Shown here: one piece after another, positions 7,411 through 14,219 of the stretch | Layout of the letters: the number at the start of each line of letters is the position of its first letter | Position numbering within the stretch: the first letter of the stretch is position 1 | Assembly (NCBI RefSeq): GCF_902729435.1 | Contig: NZ_LR746524.1 | Span: 1-64,000, forward strand | Direction of reading: 5' to 3' | DNA from: Magnetospirillum sp. UT-4 | Lineage (GTDB): Bacteria; Pseudomonadota; Alphaproteobacteria; Rhodospirillales; Magnetospirillaceae | DNA length: 64,000 bases | Made by a program: the position numbers and the translations under genes | Notes under the pieces: model-generated | The model's input: the letters and a program-made list of their open reading frames with translations, nothing else | Told to the model about the DNA's origin: nothing | Database searches by the model: none

Positions 7411-9567
7411 TCAGAACTCCATCCGGATATCCACCTCGCCCTCGCGCCGCAGCACGTTGATTCCCACCGAATGGGGATGGCGGTTGAGGATGATGTCGAC
7501 CGAGGCGCCACCCACCGTCAGATTGCCGATCTCGACCCGGTTGAGGAAATCGGGCAATGCCGGGCGGTGGAACAGGATGGTCGGCGGCGACGCCTTCAGT
7601 TCCAGCCCCAGCACCGATTGCAGCATCAGGAAAGCCGAGGCGGCCGACCACGCCTGCGGGATGCAGGCCACCGGATAAAGCGTCGGCCCCTGTCCCGCCT
7701 GACGCGGGAAGCCGCAGAACAATTCGGGCAGACGGTTGAGATCGACCGCCAGGGCGGCGTCGAACATACCGGCCAGGATCTTGTGGGCACGCTCGGCCAT
7801 GCCGTAGCGGGCCAGCCCGGCGGCGGCCAGGGCGTTGTCGTGGGGCCAGACGCTGCCGTTATGGTAGCTCATGGGGTTGTAGCGCCGCTCGCGCTCGGCC
7901 AGGGTGCGCACCCCCCAGCCCGAGAACAGCTCGGGTCCCATCAGCGAATCGGCGACCAGCCGCGCCCGCTCCGGACTCACCACGCCGCAAAAGAGCAGGT
8001 GCCCGGGATTGGAGGTTTCCACCCGGCAGGGGCGCTTGGCGCCGTCCAGGGCCAGCGCGTAGGTGCCGAGATCGTCCAGCCAGAACGCCGCCTCGAACCG
8101 CTCGCGCAGGGCCTGGGCGCGCTGCTGCAGCTCGTGGGCGCGTTCCGGCTCGCCCAGCGCGCTGGCCAGTTCGGCGGCCCCCACCAGGGCGGCATAGACG
8201 TAGCCCTGGACCTCGCACAGGGCGATGGGACCCTCGGCCAGGCTGCCATCGGCATGGGAAATCGAATCCTCGGAATCCTTCCAGCCCTGGTTCACCAGGC
8301 CCTCGGGCCGCTGGCGGGCGTATTCGACGAATCCGTCGCCGTCCGCGTCGCCGTAACGTTCGATCCAGTCCAGCGCCCGCTCCACGTGCGGCCACAGCCC
8401 GTGCAGGGTGGCGCGGTCGCCGGTGCGGCGCCAATAGGCGTGGGCCAGCATGACGAACAGCGGCGTCGAATCGGCGCCGCCGTAGTAGCGGCCGTAGGGC
8501 ACCTCGCCCAGATTGGCCATCTCGCCTTCGCGCCATTCGTGCAGGATCTTTCCCGGCTCGGCGTCCTGCACCGGGCTGGACCGGTCGGCCTGGTTGGCCG
8601 CCAGGGTGGCGAGCACGCCGCGGGCGATGCCGGGGTCGATCCACAGATATTCCAGCGCGGTGATGATGCCGTCGCGGCCGAACACGGTGGAGAACCACGG
8701 CACCCCGGCATAGGGATAGGGGCCGTCCGGGGTGTCGGTCTCGAGCATGCGCAGGTCGGACGCCGATCGCTCCAGCCAGTGGTTGAACTGCTCGTTGGAG
8801 GTGGTGAGCGTGGTGCAGCGGCGGCCCAGCTTGCCGATCAGCTGTTCGCGGCTGCGCTGGAAATGCACGGCTCCGGGGGGCTCGGCCGCCCCTTCCTCGA
8901 AGGACGCGGTGTGGTAGAGCTCGAAGGCCTCGCGCGGGCGCAGGCGGGGGGTGAAGCGGGCGTGGCCGGCGGCCAGCTCGGCCGGCGGCTCCGAGAACTC
9001 CATCCGGGTGATGCGGCGAACGCCGTCCAGCCCCTGGTAGCACAACGCCACGGTGTCGCCCTCGACGTCCACCCATTGCCGGCCGCGCTCGCGCCGGTGG
9101 ACGCCGCGCACCTCGAAGACGTCGGCGAAATCGGCCTCGAACAGGTAGGTGATGTCGGTCTCCAGATCCTCGTCGCCGTAGTTGAACACCCGGGTGCGGC
9201 AGCACATGGCGCCCTGCCACAGGAACAGCGAACGGAAGACGTGGATGGCCCCCCTGGGAATGATGCGGTTGCCGCCCAGGGGGATGTCGGGATTGGTCAG
9301 GTCGACGGCGACGAAGGCGTTGTATTCGTGCACCGTCGAGGACAGCAGCAGCGGCCGCTGGTGGCCCAGGCGCAGTTCGTGGTGGGCCAGCATGCGGGTG
9401 CCGCGGTGGTAGATGCCCTGCTCGCCCGAGCCGACGCTGCCGGTGTCGCCGTAGCGGTCGAACACCGCGAAGGTGTCGCCGTCCTTCAGCGTCAGCGTGC
9501 GCATGGCCACCCGTGGCGAGGTGGCGAGCACGTAGGCGTGGCCGCTGACGCGGATGATGTCGCTCAT
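7411..9567 (-). CDS. Glycogen-debranching-like amylo-alpha-1,6-glucosidase
   Basis: A 718-residue cytoplasmic protein with an N-terminal beta-rich domain of the GDE N-terminal type (about 15-215) and a C-terminal (alpha/alpha)6 barrel of the amylo-alpha-1,6-glucosidase/GH63-like clan (about 260-700). Visible landmarks are FSTVFGRDGIITAL, the W-K-D-S-EDS segment, and SYHNGSVWPHDNAL, which carry the acidic and His residues expected in the active cleft. The likely substrate is an alpha-glucan or glucoside; whether it truly debranches glycogen cannot be said. It follows the GT4 gene after 3 nt, so the two form an operon that probably makes and trims the same carbohydrate. Confidence 0.82.
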   Translation of the reverse strand: MSDIIRVSGHAYVLATSPRVAMRTLTLKDGDTFAVFDRYGDTGSVGSGEQGIYHRGTRMLAHHELRLGHQRPLLLSSTVHEYNAFVAVDLTNPDIPLGGNRIIPRGAIHVFRSLFLWQGAMCCRTRVFNYGDEDLETDITYLFEADFADVFEVRGVHRRERGRQWVDVEGDTVALCYQGLDGVRRITRMEFSEPPAELAAGHARFTPRLRPREAFELYHTASFEEGAAEPPGAVHFQRSREQLIGKLGRRCTTLTTSNEQFNHWLERSASDLRMLETDTPDGPYPYAGVPWFSTVFGRDGIITALEYLWIDPGIARGVLATLAANQADRSSPVQDAEPGKILHEWREGEMANLGEVPYGRYYGGADSTPLFVMLAHAYWRRTGDRATLHGLWPHVERALDWIERYGDADGDGFVEYARQRPEGLVNQGWKDSEDSISHADGSLAEGPIALCEVQGYVYAALVGAAELASALGEPERAHELQQRAQALRERFEAAFWLDDLGTYALALDGAKRPCRVETSNPGHLLFCGVVSPERARLVADSLMGPELFSGWGVRTLAERERRYNPMSYHNGSVWPHDNALAAAGLARYGMAERAHKILAGMFDAALAVDLNRLPELFCGFPRQAGQGPTLYPVACIPQAWSAASAFLMLQSVLGLELKASPPTILFHRPALPDFLNRVEIGNLTVGGASVDIILNRHPHSVGINVLRREGEVDIRMEF

Positions 9568-9570
9568 GGC

Positions 9571-10632
9571 TCAGGCCCCCCCGATTGCGGGGCGCAGCGG
9601 TGTCCGCCAGCGGGCGGCCAGACGGCGATAAACAGAGACGTAGTCGGCGGCCATGCGGGCGGCGGTGAAGCGGTCCTCGAAGGCGGCGCGGCATGCGGCG
9701 CGGTCGAAGCCCCGGCACCGCGCCACCGCCGCCACCGCCTCGTCGACCGAGCCGACCACGAAGCCGGACAGGCCGGGCTCGATCACCTCGGGCACCGCGC
9801 CCCGGTCCCAGGCGATGGTGGGGGTGCCGCAGGCCATGGCCTCGATCATCACCAGGCCGAACGGCTCGTTCCAGTCGATGGGGAACAGCAGCGCCAGGGC
9901 ATCGCCAAGAAAGGCCGATTTGTCCGCCTCGGACACTTCGCCCACCCATTCCACCAGCGGGTCGGCCAGCAGCGGCCGGATCTCGGCCTCGAAATAGGCG
10001 CGGTCGGCGGCCTCGACCTTGGCCGCCGCCCTGAGGCGCAGGCCGGTGCGGCGGGCGACCTCGACGGCACGGGGGAAGCCCTTCTCGGGCGAGAACCGCC
10101 CGAGGAAGGCGAGATAGCCGCCGGCGCCGCCCCCCGGCTGCAACAGGCCGGGCGGCAATCCGTGCTGGACGGTGCCCACCCAGCCGGCCCACGGAATGGG
10201 CTGGCGCTGTGACTCCGAGATCGACACCAGCGGCAAATCGTCGAACTCGCGGTAGAGGGCCGCCAGATCGGGGATGTCCTGGCGCCCGTGCAGGGTGGTG
10301 AGCACCGGCACCCCGGCGCGCCGCCCCCACGAATAATGGATGTAGTCGCAGTGGTAATGAACCACGTCGAAGGCGGCGGCCCGCTCCTGAACTTCCTCGA
10401 GCTGCAGCAGGTGATGGACCATTCGGTCCTCGACCCCGGAATCCAGCCGCAACGCCCGCGGCGCGCAGGCCACCAGCCGGGCCGAGGTGACCGAATCGGC
10501 GCTGGCGAACAAGGTCACGTCGTGGCCTTGGGCGACCAGTTCCTCGGTCAGATAAGATACCACTCGCTCCGTCCCGCCGTAATAGAGCGGCGGGACCGCC
10601 TCGTTGAGAGGCGCCACCTGCGCGATCCGCAT
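9571..10632 (-). CDS. GT4-family glycosyltransferase
   Basis: A 353-residue retaining glycosyltransferase with GT-B fold. The N-terminal acceptor domain carries the GGTERVVSYL loop and the DVVHYHCDY segment. The C-terminal nucleotide-sugar domain carries FLGRFSPEKG and the E-x7-E motif EPFGLVMIEAMACGTP. The ATG at 10632 starts the glycosyltransferase fold directly; the long upstream open frame is a shadow of rpoH. It is first in an operon with the debranching-like enzyme, which suggests synthesis of an alpha-linked glucan or glycoside. It is divergent from rpoH across 237 bp. Donor and acceptor are unknown. Confidence 0.88.
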   Translation of the reverse strand: MRIAQVAPLNEAVPPLYYGGTERVVSYLTEELVAQGHDVTLFASADSVTSARLVACAPRALRLDSGVEDRMVHHLLQLEEVQERAAAFDVVHYHCDYIHYSWGRRAGVPVLTTLHGRQDIPDLAALYREFDDLPLVSISESQRQPIPWAGWVGTVQHGLPPGLLQPGGGAGGYLAFLGRFSPEKGFPRAVEVARRTGLRLRAAAKVEAADRAYFEAEIRPLLADPLVEWVGEVSEADKSAFLGDALALLFPIDWNEPFGLVMIEAMACGTPTIAWDRGAVPEVIEPGLSGFVVGSVDEAVAAVARCRGFDRAACRAAFEDRFTAARMAADYVSVYRRLAARWRTPLRPAIGGA

Positions 10633-10749
10633 GCTCTCATCCCTTTGCTGTGGCACACCGACACTTGGGCAGCGCCCCGAACGAGGGCAACGTGAGCTTC
10701 GGAGGCAGGGGAACAACCGCGCCGCACCCCCTGTTGCGCCGTTCCGGGC

Positions 10750-10778
10750 TTGACGTGGATCACTTCGGTTTGCATAAT
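10750..10778 (+). promoter_or_regulatory. Sigma70-type promoter of rpoH
   Basis: TTGACG (10750-10755) and CATAAT (10773-10778), separated by exactly 17 nt, give a near-consensus housekeeping promoter about 90 nt upstream of the rpoH start. A GGAAC-N17-TGTT pair at 10710-10735 could be an additional stress promoter, but this is weaker. The 237-bp gap shows no gene. Confidence 0.65.
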
Positions 10779-10869
10779 GTTCCCACACCGGTCGTTCATG
10801 CGAAGGCCGTTGCGCGTCGCCCGACCTTGCAGGGTGGGCATCGTCATGTTGCTCGTGGGAGGATATGAC

Positions 10870-11748
10870 ATGAGGGGTTCCTTGCCGATGGTCGCCGACG
10901 ATGGCGGCCTCACCAAGTATTTCCGTGACATCCGCGCCTTCCCGGTCCTCGAGGCCGAGGAGGAGTACATGCTGGCCAAGCGCCTGGTCGAGCACGGCGA
11001 CACCGCCGCCGCCCACCAACTGGTCACCAGCCATCTGCGCCTGGTCGCCAAGATCGCCATGGGCTACCGCCATTACGGCCTGCCCATCGCCGACCTCATT
11101 TCCGAGGGCAACCTGGGCCTGATGCGCGCGGTCAAGAAATTCGACCCCGAGCGCGGCTTCCGCCTCGCCACCTACGCCATGTGGTGGATCAAGGCCTCGC
11201 TGAACGAGTTCGTGCTGAACTCGTGGTCGCTGGTCAAGATCGGCACCCTGGCGGCGCAGAAGAAGCTGTTCTTCAACCTGCGCCGGATCAAGGCCCGCCT
11301 GCGTCTGCTGGAGTCCGGCGACATGGCGCCCGAGCACGTCGCCGCCATCGCCACCGAACTGAAGGTGGACGAAGCCGACGTGGTCAGCATGAACCGCCGC
11401 ATGGCGGGGCGCGACTCGTCGCTCAACATCCCGGTGGGCGAAAGCGCCACCGAGATCGTCGAGCTGCTGCCCGACGAATCCGACAACCAGGAGACCGCGC
11501 TGGCCAAGCGCGAGGAGCTGGGCCAGGGCCGCGCCCTGATCGCCCGGGCGCTGGCGACCCTGACCGAGCGCGAGCGCGAGATCTTCGTCGAGCGCCGCCT
11601 GCGGGACCAGCCGCCGACCCTGGAGGAACTGGGCGAGCGCTACGGCGTGTCGCGCGAACGCATCCGCCAGATCGAGGTCAAGGCCTTCGACAAGGTCCGC
11701 GCCCTGGTCACCGCCGGCTTCGCGCCCAAGGCACTGGCGGCGGTGTAA
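10870..11748 (+). CDS. rpoH: RNA polymerase sigma factor RpoH (sigma-32)
   Basis: A 292-residue heat-shock sigma factor. Region 2 is seen in LRLVAKIAMGYRHYGLP, the D-L-I-S-E-G-N-L-G-L core and ATYAMWWIKASLNEF. The RpoH box QKKLFFNLRRIK, diagnostic for this subfamily, follows at about 134-145. Region 4 has a helix-turn-helix (LEELGERYGVSRERIRQIE). Start 10870 is preceded by GGGAGG with 7-nt spacing; an alternative ATG lies six codons later. Alphaproteobacteria often have several rpoH paralogues, so this may not be the only one. The surroundings give no clue to its target set. Confidence 0.93.
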   Translation: MRGSLPMVADDGGLTKYFRDIRAFPVLEAEEEYMLAKRLVEHGDTAAAHQLVTSHLRLVAKIAMGYRHYGLPIADLISEGNLGLMRAVKKFDPERGFRLATYAMWWIKASLNEFVLNSWSLVKIGTLAAQKKLFFNLRRIKARLRLLESGDMAPEHVAAIATELKVDEADVVSMNRRMAGRDSSLNIPVGESATEIVELLPDESDNQETALAKREELGQGRALIARALATLTEREREIFVERRLRDQPPTLEELGERYGVSRERIRQIEVKAFDKVRALVTAGFAPKALAAV

Positions 11749-11943
11749 AAATGGCCCCCCTCCCCCCTTTTGCGGGGGAGGGTCGGGGTGGGGGGCGAAC
11801 CGCGTCGGCGCCGTCGCGGAACTCACCCCGCCCCCGACCCCTCCCCATCAAGGGGAGGGGGGCTCAGCTCTGACCTCCCGATCACCGTTACTGTGGCGCC
11901 CCCCTATGACCGTCGTCCCCGCGACTCGCGGTGTGAAAGAATG

Positions 11944-12047
11944 GGTTCACCACGAAGACACGAAGGGCACGAAGAAGGCACAAAGGAAATGACCCTTCTC
12001 TGTGACTTCTCTGTGTCTCTGTGTCTCTGTGGTTATTCCCCCGGCGG
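11944..12047. repeat. CACCAC-AGACAC intergenic repeat, copy 1
   Basis: A roughly 100-bp block starting TTCACCACGAAGACACG and ending GTGGTTATTCCCCCGGCGG. A second copy in the same orientation lies at 12181-12267. Both hold short CTCTGTGT iterations whose left half is a rough reverse complement of the right half, so each block can fold. It is part of a 557-bp gap (11749-12305) that holds only repeats. Confidence 0.7.
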
Positions 12048-12065
12048 TTCTGCGACCCCCTATGA

Positions 12066-12151
12066 CCGTCGTCCCCGCGCAGGCGGGGACCCAGGGGTGC
12101 ACCGACAGTGTGTCCGCGACTCCTGGGTTCCCGCCTGCGCGGGAACGACGG
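12066..12151. repeat. 86-bp palindromic intergenic element, copy A
   Basis: An 86-bp element with outer palindromic arms (CCGTCGTCCCCGCGCAGG at the left and its near reverse complement ending GGGAACGACGG at the right) around an inner spacer. An almost identical element occurs in the opposite orientation at 21323-21408. Half-elements of the same style occur near 4842, 7202, 7292, 11908 and 31547. Confidence 0.8.
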
Positions 12152-12180
12152 ATGAAGATGGTTCTGGGGGGTGATGGTTG

Positions 12181-12267
12181 ATTCACCACAGAGACACAGA
12201 GAAGGCACTGAGGAAAAAACACCCTTCTCTGTGACTCCTCTGTGTCTCTGTGGTTATTCCCCCGGCG
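12181..12267. repeat. CACCAC-AGACAC intergenic repeat, copy 2
   Basis: Second copy of the block at 11944-12047, starting ATTCACCACAGAGACACAG and sharing the right end GTGGTTATTCCCCCGGCGG. It differs from copy 1 by small substitutions and by having one fewer CTGTGT iteration. Short open frames across both copies are artefacts of the repeats. Confidence 0.7.
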
Positions 12268-12305
12268 GGGCCGCGCCAGGTGCCGGGGGTGTAGCCTCCC
12301 GCGGC

Positions 12306-13466
12306 TCAGCCCTCGATGCCGTTATGCCCGGCGAAATCGGCCTCGATCACCGCCACCGCCTCGGACGTCATGCCGTTGTAGCGGGCCGCCATCTCGCGGC
12401 CGTAGGCGCCGATCAGGTTGAATTCCAGGTAGTCGCCGTCGGCCACCTCCGCGGGCAGCTCCAGCCGGTAGGGCAGCACGTCGTTGCCGTCGCAGGTCGG
12501 GCCGTAGGCGGTGAAGGGGCGCACCGGGCCGCCGCGCGGGCCGCCTTCGGGGGTCACCACGCGGTAGGGCAGGCTGAGGTCGTCCTTGCCCCAGTACACC
12601 TCGGTCAGCCCGCCGAAGATGCCGTCGTTGAGATAGACCGCATCGTCCTTCCTCAGGATCACCCGCGCCAGCAGCGAGCCGCCCTCGGCGGCCAGGCCGC
12701 GGCCGGGCTCGCACAGCAGGCGGATGCCGCGCGGCGCGGCCCACTCACGGCGGGCCTCGTCGATCACCTGGAAGTAGCGCTCCAGCGGCGGCGCGCCGGT
12801 GCTGCGGTAATAGGCCGGGAAGCCGCCGCCGATATCCATCAGCGCCACCGCGATGCCGGCGCGGTCGAGGCACTCGGCGGCCATGCGGATACCCAGCCGG
12901 AACGCTTCGGGGTCGAGGCATTGCGAGCCGACGTGGAAGGTGACGCCCGGCCGCAGGCCCAGCTCCGCCGCACGACGCAGCACCGCGCCGAAGAGGTCGG
13001 GCGGCGCGCCGAACTTGGTCGAGAGATCGTAGACCGCGCCCGAGCCCTTGGGGATGGCGAGGCGGACCATGGGCACCGCGTCGGCGCCGCCATGGGCCTT
13101 GACCTTTTCCAGCTCCGGGATGCAATCGACGGCGTAGTGCCGCACCCCGGACTCGCGGGCCAGGCGGATCTGCGCCGGGGTCTTGGCCGGGTGGTGGTAG
13201 AACATGATGCCGTCGGGCACCGCCTCGGCCACCCGCCCGATCTCCATCGGCGAGGCGACGTCGAAATGGCGCACGCCTTCGGCCCGCAGGGTCTTCAGCA
13301 CCAGCGGATGGGCGTTGCACTTGACCGCGAACAGCACGTCGCCGGGAAAGCCGGCGACGAAGGCCCGGGCCGCCGCCGCCAGACGATGGGGCCTGAGCAG
13401 GTGGACCGGGGTGTCGGGGGCGTCCTGGCGAAGCAGCGCTGCGACCGAGCCGAAGCTGCCGATCAC
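12306..13466 (-). CDS. PLP-dependent ornithine (or lysine/ornithine) decarboxylase
   Basis: A 386-residue fold-type III decarboxylase that would convert ornithine to putrescine for polyamine synthesis. The PLP lysine is K49 in FAVKCNAHP; HVGSQC, the glycine loop DIGGGFPAYY, the phosphate-binding CEPGRGLA and the catalytic cysteine in GPTCDGNDV are all present. Length matches alphaproteobacterial ornithine decarboxylases. The start is a GTG at 13466 that overlaps the stop of the SET-domain gene (GTGA), giving tight coupling. An in-frame extension upstream would lie wholly inside that gene. Lysine as an alternative substrate cannot be excluded. Confidence 0.9.
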   Translation of the reverse strand: MIGSFGSVAALLRQDAPDTPVHLLRPHRLAAAARAFVAGFPGDVLFAVKCNAHPLVLKTLRAEGVRHFDVASPMEIGRVAEAVPDGIMFYHHPAKTPAQIRLARESGVRHYAVDCIPELEKVKAHGGADAVPMVRLAIPKGSGAVYDLSTKFGAPPDLFGAVLRRAAELGLRPGVTFHVGSQCLDPEAFRLGIRMAAECLDRAGIAVALMDIGGGFPAYYRSTGAPPLERYFQVIDEARREWAAPRGIRLLCEPGRGLAAEGGSLLARVILRKDDAVYLNDGIFGGLTEVYWGKDDLSLPYRVVTPEGGPRGGPVRPFTAYGPTCDGNDVLPYRLELPAEVADGDYLEFNLIGAYGREMAARYNGMTSEAVAVIEADFAGHNGIEG

Positions 13467-13981
13467 CTGGCCAGCTTTCGCGGCGAGCGGGTGACGATGC
13501 GCTTGACCTTCTTCGCCTCCAGCCCGGCAAGATAGGCGCGGCCCATCTCGTTGGGCGGTTCGCGCCGCCCGGTGATCCACTTGCGGCAGGCCGAGGAGCC
13601 GCAGCCGCAGGCGAACTGGCGGTGCAGCATGTCCTCGGTGACGGCATAGTCGATGGTCAGCAGATCGCCCGGCTGAACGTCCGACAGGGCCCACACCTCC
13701 AGGCGCTGCATGTCGAGCATGCAATTGGGCGCGCAGGAATGGGTGAGCAGGCCGACGAACCACGGATCGTGGAGATGGGCGCTGGGCGAGACCTGCAGGG
13801 TGTGCTGCAGCACCTGCGCCGACAATTGCCCGGTGAAGGTGGCCACCCGGGTGCCGCGGGCGAACGGAAGGTTGGCCCGGACTCCCACGCCGACCTTGCC
13901 GTTCACCGAGGTGACCGTGAACTGCTCGGTGGTGGGCAGGTCGGCGTGAACGAGGTAGTCCGGGGGATAGATGTCAGCCAT
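13463..13981 (-). CDS. SET-domain protein
   Basis: A 172-residue protein made almost entirely of a SET domain, the lysine-methyltransferase fold best known from eukaryotes and chlamydiae. It has the motif LTHSCAPNC (equivalent to the NHSC SAM-binding motif), LTIDY near the catalytic tyrosine, and a post-SET-like cysteine cluster (CGCGSSAC) that could bind zinc. No targeting signal is seen. Its stop overlaps the GTG of the decarboxylase, so one transcript encodes both. A role in modifying the decarboxylase, or another protein, is only inference. Upstream (14000-14219) is AT-rich and contains a GTAGTACTAC palindrome at 14030-14039. Confidence 0.85.
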   Translation of the reverse strand: MADIYPPDYLVHADLPTTEQFTVTSVNGKVGVGVRANLPFARGTRVATFTGQLSAQVLQHTLQVSPSAHLHDPWFVGLLTHSCAPNCMLDMQRLEVWALSDVQPGDLLTIDYAVTEDMLHRQFACGCGSSACRKWITGRREPPNEMGRAYLAGLEAKKVKRIVTRSPRKLAR

Positions 13982-14219
13982 GCGACGGGCACCTCGGGGC
14001 GGGCAAGGTGGGAACGGGATGACACCACCGTAGTACTACCTAGCCGGCATCGTCAACGATGACAAAACATCGAATTAACTCATTGAACAAATTTAAAATT
14101 CCGAACGACCACGACCGGATGGGGCCGGCCTCCCCCTTCTGCGCCGAAGCCCTCGCCGAACGGGCGGCGGCGTGCTAAACAGTGGGGTGGGGAAGCAACG
14201 TCGCAGGAGGGTTCGGGCC

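Noticed and set aside
11887-12222. Small minus-strand open frames of about 90-106 codons
   Set aside because: They are created by the intergenic repeat blocks and have no ribosome sites or domain-like content.
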